This document shows, in pieces, positions 60,029-64,000 of a DNA stretch of 64,000 nt. The stretch lies in the NCBI GenBank assembly GCA_020636225.1, contig JACJYI010000003.1, forward strand, positions 62,001 to 126,000, written 5' to 3'. This DNA is from Lewinellaceae bacterium. GTDB taxonomy: Bacteria; Bacteroidota; Bacteroidia; Chitinophagales; Saprospiraceae. Position numbers and translations under genes: made by a program. The notes under the pieces are model-generated. The model did no database searches, was not told where the DNA came from, and worked only from the letters and a program-made list of their open reading frames with translations. Position 1 is the stretch's first letter, and each line of letters opens with the position of its first letter.

Positions 60029-60994
60029 ATGAATACCATGAAAACCCTGCTCACTCTCCTGTCGTTCCTGCTCATGACCATGGGCATATCTGCACAGAAC
60101 GCAACCATCAAGGTCACGGATGTCCACGGACTGGTTACCTATCAGGCCAGCAAGCTGGCCGCTCCTCAGCGGGTCTGGCCCGGGGGCAAACTGCCGGTCA
60201 GTGGCTGGATCAATGTGCCGGAAGGGGCGACCATCCATCTGCTCGATGGCAGCACACTACACCGGTTGAAGAACAAGGGGACCTACGACCTTGAGAAATT
60301 TCACAATGCCAATGGCAAGCAGAGCATGAGCTTTTCGACCCGCTTCTGGAATTTCCTCAATGAGGGGTTGAAAAGCGCGGATACCGACCGGGACCTGGAA
60401 CGATATCACCAGGGATTCATGGCGGTTTCCGGAGGTGTGAAAGGTTTTGGCCCCGGCGACCAGGGCATTCACCTTCTGGCCCCGTTGCCCGGGAATGTAG
60501 GTGCGCAGCGGGTCGTCTTCCGTTGGGCCCGGGATACCCACCGGGGAGTCTATCAGTTCAATCTGATCGATGCGGATTCCGGCAAGGGGGTGTTCGGCTC
60601 GGAAGTGCCGGATACCATGATCTCGGTGGATCTGGCCCAATTGGGACTGGCTCGGGACAAGACCTACCGGTGGCAGGTCAGGGCGGTCGGACAGGACCTG
60701 CAAGCGGAACTTGCCTTTCGGTTGACCGGCCCTGCCGACGAGACCGTCCAGCGCTCACTGGATCTGTTGAAGGATTATCCATTGGCTGATGAGAAAGAGG
60801 CCCGATGGATGAAGGCGACGGTGCTGGAGATGGAAGACTACAACCACGAGGCGCAAACCGAATTCGAGAATATGCTCCGGGATTATCCCGATGACGGGTA
60901 TGTGCGACAGCTGTATGCCCTGTTCCTCACCCGGCAGAACGATGTCGAGCGGGCCCGGGCCTTCTGGCCGGATTTGCCAACTGACGGTTTTTAG
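60029..60994 (+). CDS. Secreted FecR-like protein with helical-repeat tail
   Basis: 321 residues. Signal peptide KTLLTLLSFLLMTMGISAQ. Residues about 22-90 resemble a FecR-type sandwich (IKVTDVHGLVTYQASKLAAPQRVWPGGKLPVSGWINVPEGATIHLLDGSTLHRL). A middle domain has the FRW/YRWQ pattern (RVVFRWARDTHRGVYQFNLIDADSGKGVF, LARDKTYRWQVRAVGQ) of a fibronectin-like fold, and the last 80 residues form TPR-like helices (DEKEARWMKATVLEMEDYNHEAQTEFENMLRDYPDD). It follows CHASE2 by 14 bp and is probably translated with it. An alternative ATG lies three codons in. FecR-like, CHASE2 and CHAT/TPR genes commonly occur together in other bacteria. Confidence 0.72.
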   Translation: MNTMKTLLTLLSFLLMTMGISAQNATIKVTDVHGLVTYQASKLAAPQRVWPGGKLPVSGWINVPEGATIHLLDGSTLHRLKNKGTYDLEKFHNANGKQSMSFSTRFWNFLNEGLKSADTDRDLERYHQGFMAVSGGVKGFGPGDQGIHLLAPLPGNVGAQRVVFRWARDTHRGVYQFNLIDADSGKGVFGSEVPDTMISVDLAQLGLARDKTYRWQVRAVGQDLQAELAFRLTGPADETVQRSLDLLKDYPLADEKEARWMKATVLEMEDYNHEAQTEFENMLRDYPDDGYVRQLYALFLTRQNDVERARAFWPDLPTDGF

Positions 60995-61046
60995 GTAACT
61001 TGGGGCAAACACCCTGCTATTCAACTACTCATCTTAAGCGAATCAC

Positions 61047-62540
61047 ATGAAAACGTTTCTTTTTTCACTGTTGATCACTCTGGGCGTTACCCAGATGATC
61101 GCGCAACCCATCAATACCCGCCAGGCCCGGTCTGATGAAACGGCCAAGGTCTGGGTTTGGAGCATCCAGGGTCAGGCTACCTATCAAGTGGATGGAATTC
61201 AAATGGCCAGGCCCTTGTCCGAAGGACAAGAACTTTCTTCCGGAGCTTCGATCTGGGTTTCAGAAGGTGGTGAAGTCTATCTGCTGTGTAAGGGCACGTC
61301 AAAGAATTTCGGTGGAGGAATCCACAAGTTGAGTACCTGGACTAAAACCATAGATGGTGCCGGGATAACATCTCTTTCAGATGGTGTTACTCCCAATCCG
61401 GATCCTACCTATGACACCTCCAGGAGGAGGAATGATGACGGCTCCGGTTTTGGCCAGGGCGTGAACCCACCTCCGAGTTCTGGAGGTCGGTCAGGGAATG
61501 ACGGCTCCGGTTTTGGCCAGGGCGTGAACCCACCTCCGAGTTCTGGAGGTCGGTCAGGGAATGACGGCTCCGGTTTTGGCCAGGGCGTGAACCCACCTCC
61601 GAGTTCTGGAGGTCGGTCAGGGAATGACGGCTCCGGTTTTGGCCAGGGCGTGAACCCACCTCCGAGTTCTGGAGGTCGGTCAGGGAATGACGGCTCCGGT
61701 TTTGGCCAGGGCGTGAACCCACCTCCGAGTTCTGGAGGTCGGTCAGGGAATGACGGCTCCGGTTTTGGCGACGGTGTGAATCCGCCACCGGTTCGGGAAC
61801 GACCAACTGGTAACGATGGCTCTGGTTTTGGCGACGGTGTGAATCCACCGCCTGTTCGGGAGCGACCAACTGGTAACGATGGCTCCGGTTTTGGCGACGG
61901 TGTGAATCCACCACCGGTTCGGGAACGACCAACTGGTAACGAAGGCTCCGGCTTTGGAGATGGTCTGACACCACCACCCGACCTGGGTACCCGTGACCGG
62001 GACAGTCGTCGAGCCGGTGGATCCGGAGGAGTGGAAAGTGGGCTGCCATTGGCTTTTGTCGGTGCATTCGGAGGTAAGGTAACCGCCGGGCCGATCTATT
62101 ATCGCTGGACTCACCCGGGTTCACAAACCTGCACATTCACGATTGCCAAACCGGGATCATCCTCACCAGCCCTTTTCCAGATCAACACCGGGGTCGGAGG
62201 GATGACGATCGATTTGCGGGATATCCAACTCGTGGAAGGCGAAGCGTATGTAGCTTCTGTCAGTATGCCCGACAAGTCGGAGATGCCAAAAGCACAGGTG
62301 ACCTTCCAGGTCGTTTCTCCGGAGATCCAGGTGGCAGTGCTCGAAAAAGCTGAGCAGAATAAGCTCTATGCACCAGCTACACCTGCTCATCAGCTGCTGT
62401 TGAAGGCCATGGAACTGGAAATGGCCGGGTTGTTGGCCGCAGCGTCAACCCACTACCAGCGAGCATCTGACATCGATTCGCAAAGTGAATTGGTCAATGC
62501 GATGGTCTACACCTTCAAGAAGAAGTATAACATGCTGTAA
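61047..62540 (+). CDS. Secreted FecR-like protein with nine 21-residue repeats
   Basis: 497 residues; same architecture as its upstream neighbour. Signal peptide FLFSLLITLGVTQMIAQ; an N-terminal FecR-like domain (VWVWSIQGQATYQVDGIQMARPLSEGQELSSGASIWVSEGGEVYLLCKG); then a 185-residue repeat region of units such as GNDGSGFGQGVNPPPSSGGR; then a domain with YYRWTHPGSQTCTFTIAKPG and helices (HQLLLKAMELEMAGLLAAASTHYQRASDIDSQ). The repeat region is Gly/Pro-rich and disordered, likely a spacer. A terminator follows at 62567. It is in the same operon as CHASE2, with gaps of 14 and 52 bp. Confidence 0.78.
   Translation: MKTFLFSLLITLGVTQMIAQPINTRQARSDETAKVWVWSIQGQATYQVDGIQMARPLSEGQELSSGASIWVSEGGEVYLLCKGTSKNFGGGIHKLSTWTKTIDGAGITSLSDGVTPNPDPTYDTSRRRNDDGSGFGQGVNPPPSSGGRSGNDGSGFGQGVNPPPSSGGRSGNDGSGFGQGVNPPPSSGGRSGNDGSGFGQGVNPPPSSGGRSGNDGSGFGQGVNPPPSSGGRSGNDGSGFGDGVNPPPVRERPTGNDGSGFGDGVNPPPVRERPTGNDGSGFGDGVNPPPVRERPTGNEGSGFGDGLTPPPDLGTRDRDSRRAGGSGGVESGLPLAFVGAFGGKVTAGPIYYRWTHPGSQTCTFTIAKPGSSSPALFQINTGVGGMTIDLRDIQLVEGEAYVASVSMPDKSEMPKAQVTFQVVSPEIQVAVLEKAEQNKLYAPATPAHQLLLKAMELEMAGLLAAASTHYQRASDIDSQSELVNAMVYTFKKKYNML
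61432..61998 (+). repeat. 63-bp in-frame tandem repeat, nine units in two classes
   Basis: Five units of the SSGGRS class are essentially identical at DNA level (the phrase GCTCCGGTTTTGGCCAGGGC recurs at 61441, 61504, 61567, 61630 and 61693). Three units of the VRERPT class and one diverged end unit follow. Near-perfect identity within each class points to recent expansion by slippage or unequal recombination. Confidence 0.93.
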
Positions 62541-62566
62541 GAGATCCAGCTTCGTGCGGAACCAGG

Positions 62567-62595
62567 GGGGGCTTGATGGATTCAAGCCCCCTTTT
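62567..62595 (+). terminator. Rho-independent terminator of the CHASE2/FecR-like operon
   Basis: A 10-bp stem (GGGGGCTTGA with TCAAGCCCCC, 5-nt loop) is followed by TTTTG, 26 bp after the stop codon. Confidence 0.82.
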
Positions 62596-62709
62596 GATAT
62601 GCCATCTTGAATGTTCTGACCAGGGGAATCATCCTGATGATGTTATTAGCTCCGGAGCGGAATCAACCTCAAAATGAAACAGGTGCATCTTGTGCAGGTG
62701 AAGCTTGAT

Positions 62710-64000
62710 TCAATACCGGGCTAGAAGCTCCAGGAAGGCTGGGAGCTCCTGGATCGATTGGAGGTCCGTATCTGACCTGATGTGATCAAGGTCATTGTAG
62801 CCGTTTTCAAGCGCATGCGCGAGGTGTTCAAGAGCGACTTCATGGTGACCTGAGAGTGCTTCAACACAAGCCAGGTTGTAATATGTGGCTCTCTGGTCCC
62901 GGGTTGTGCATGATGCCAGGGCTTCTGACAGAGTCGTCCTGGCTTCATCAAGTCTTCGCAAAGCCAGTAAGATATTTCCAGCCCAATTGGAGGCTGTACA
63001 TCCCAACCCATTGGATGCAGAGGATGGGACTTTCTGATAATAGGACAGACTTTCTTCCAGATCTCCCTGTTGAAAAGCCAGTTTCCCCAGATTGATCAGT
63101 GTCTCAGGCCGATCGGGGTACAAAGAATGGGCTTTCAGAAACCACTCCTTAGCCAGGTCGATTTTTCCACTCTGAAGAGCTGTTTCTCCCATACCGGATA
63201 GACCCATAAGGGAAAATGGTTCCCTGTCCAGAATCTTTTTAAAGTAATATTCAGCTCGAGGGAAATCCTGTTTAAGTAGATAGAATCTGGCGATGTCATC
63301 CAGTTGGACCAGGGTGAGATGGGATTTGGACAACGCTTGTTGGTACCAGAGTTCAGCGACATCCAGTTTTTTCTGGGAGACCCAATATAAACCATAATTC
63401 ATCAATGGTGAAGCCAGTTGGGGATTACGCCGGATTCCTTCCAGATACGCCCCCTCGGCCTCTATATATTCTTTGCGGGATGCAAAATAAGTCCCTATGA
63501 CTCGATAACTGCCGAACAGGGATGAGTCCAGCTCCAAAGCGTGCTGAGCCCAGGAATAGGCTGAATCCAAGCGATCCAGTTGGAGCATGGTAATGGCCAT
63601 GTTATTGCAGGGCATCGCCCAGGTCGGTGCGATCGCGTGGGCTTCCTGATAATAGGTATTCGCCTCGTTATCCCGGCCTAATCGATAGCTGATCAATCCA
63701 AGTTCATTCGGAATAAAGGCGGATCGGGGTTCCAGGACTTTCGCTGCCAGGGCTTCCTCCCGCGCATTCTGAAGGAGGGAGATATCCGAATAGGCATCAT
63801 CATATTGCAGTCGGAGAATGATTGACCTGAAGTAATGAGCCAGGGCCAACAGCCGGTCATGCAGATATTCCTCCTGATCCAGCATGTGCGCAGCTGCCTC
63901 CAGGTAGAGGGGATAGTTCTGATAAATGGTTGTTGCTCCCTTCCATCGGGTCAGCAGTTCATTCGGGTCATTCTTCAGGTAGGCATTGATCGCCTGCTGG
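62710..64000 (-). CDS. TPR repeat protein, N-terminus outside window
   Basis: At least 429 residues are visible; the frame is open to the right edge, so the start and any N-terminal domain are missing. The visible part is nine or more TPR units (for example AFIPNELGLISYRLGRDNEANTYYQEAHAIAP, YFASRKEYIEAEGAYLEGIRRNPQLASPL, PETLINLGKLAFQQGDLEESLSYYQK). The C-terminus, YNLACVEALSGHHEVALEHLAHALENGYNDLDHIRSDTDLQSIQELPAFLELL, is the common closing module of large Bacteroidota TPR proteins. Such proteins often begin with a caspase, CHAT, adenylate cyclase or kinase domain; which one applies here cannot be seen. It converges with the CHASE2/FecR-like operon. Confidence 0.85.
   Translation of the reverse strand, partial: QQAINAYLKNDPNELLTRWKGATTIYQNYPLYLEAAAHMLDQEEYLHDRLLALAHYFRSIILRLQYDDAYSDISLLQNAREEALAAKVLEPRSAFIPNELGLISYRLGRDNEANTYYQEAHAIAPTWAMPCNNMAITMLQLDRLDSAYSWAQHALELDSSLFGSYRVIGTYFASRKEYIEAEGAYLEGIRRNPQLASPLMNYGLYWVSQKKLDVAELWYQQALSKSHLTLVQLDDIARFYLLKQDFPRAEYYFKKILDREPFSLMGLSGMGETALQSGKIDLAKEWFLKAHSLYPDRPETLINLGKLAFQQGDLEESLSYYQKVPSSASNGLGCTASNWAGNILLALRRLDEARTTLSEALASCTTRDQRATYYNLACVEALSGHHEVALEHLAHALENGYNDLDHIRSDTDLQSIQELPAFLELLARY

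Noticed and set aside
61405..62136. Minus-strand open frame of 243 codons with a repeated RSRHSLTDLQNSEVGSRPGQ unit
   Set aside because: It is the complement of the 63-bp repeat of the secreted FecR-like gene; any in-frame repeat gives open frames on both strands. No signal peptide, start context or domain.
1..64000. tRNA or rRNA genes
   Set aside because: No cloverleaf with a GGTTCGAATC-type T arm or rRNA signature was found on either strand by eye; a covariance-model scan would be needed to exclude a divergent one.

Overview
The window looks like a chromosomal segment of a Bacteroidota bacterium, most likely of the Saprospira/Lewinella/Haliscomenobacter type. The evidence is several secreted proteins with type IX secretion (T9SS) C-terminal sorting domains, a TonB receptor with a carboxypeptidase-regulatory-like N-terminus, PorT-like outer-membrane barrels, a SusA-like amylase, DUF3857/transglutaminase secreted proteins, an AlgI-type MBOAT protein, and promoters of the form TAnnTTTG (perfect copies before thrS, paaZ, queD and a DinB gene). 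The genus assignment is inference; no rRNA or tRNA gene was found.

Layout. 1-5507 (minus): a YeiH-like transporter cut by the left edge, DUF456, two overlapping GNAT acetyltransferases, a lipoprotein histidine phosphatase, a universal stress protein, and an SGNH-like/MBOAT pair for O-acylation of an exported glycan. 5731-9608 (plus): two tandem PPK2 polyphosphate kinases and thrS. 10183-18205 (plus, AT-richer): a TPR/MORN-repeat secreted protein, an intact and a catalytically dead DUF3857-transglutaminase paralogue, and a small barrel. 18462-20024: IS copy 1. 20263-27204 (minus): NlpC/P60, DUF1801, a zinc peptidase lipoprotein, an S4 protein, a PlsC-like acyltransferase, QueD, DUF389 and a T9SS-secreted DUF1028 protein. 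A TonB receptor with a 24-bp palindrome at its start lies divergent to these. 29691-31622 is rich in non-coding repeats around a DUF2202 gene. An S8 protease and paaZ follow.

35274-40568 is the most unusual stretch. An AT-rich two-gene cassette (an M43-like metalloprotease and a beta-helix protein, both with T9SS tails) is bracketed by two diverged copies of the paaZ 3' end. The protease's only good ATG is thrown out of frame by a threefold 7-bp repeat; one or four units would restore a complete signal peptide. This is a candidate phase-variable or decaying secreted protease.

40616-45200 holds a lipoprotein, CvpA, an overlapping DinB/NRDE/ATP-grasp operon and a LysR regulator. IS copy 2 (45211-46773) sits 10 bp upstream of the LysR start codon. 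46884-54462 carries small conserved genes, a LysE exporter, a sugar MFS transporter convergent with an amylase, FKBP, SIMPL and a barrel. 54596-64000 forms a possible envelope system: an M48-like TPR peptidase, a coiled-coil/barrel protein, a CHASE2 membrane sensor with no output domain, two FecR-like secreted proteins (one with nine 21-residue repeats), and a TPR protein that runs off the right edge. CHASE2, FecR-like and TPR/CHAT or caspase genes are known to co-occur in other bacteria; the functional link here is inferred from proximity only.
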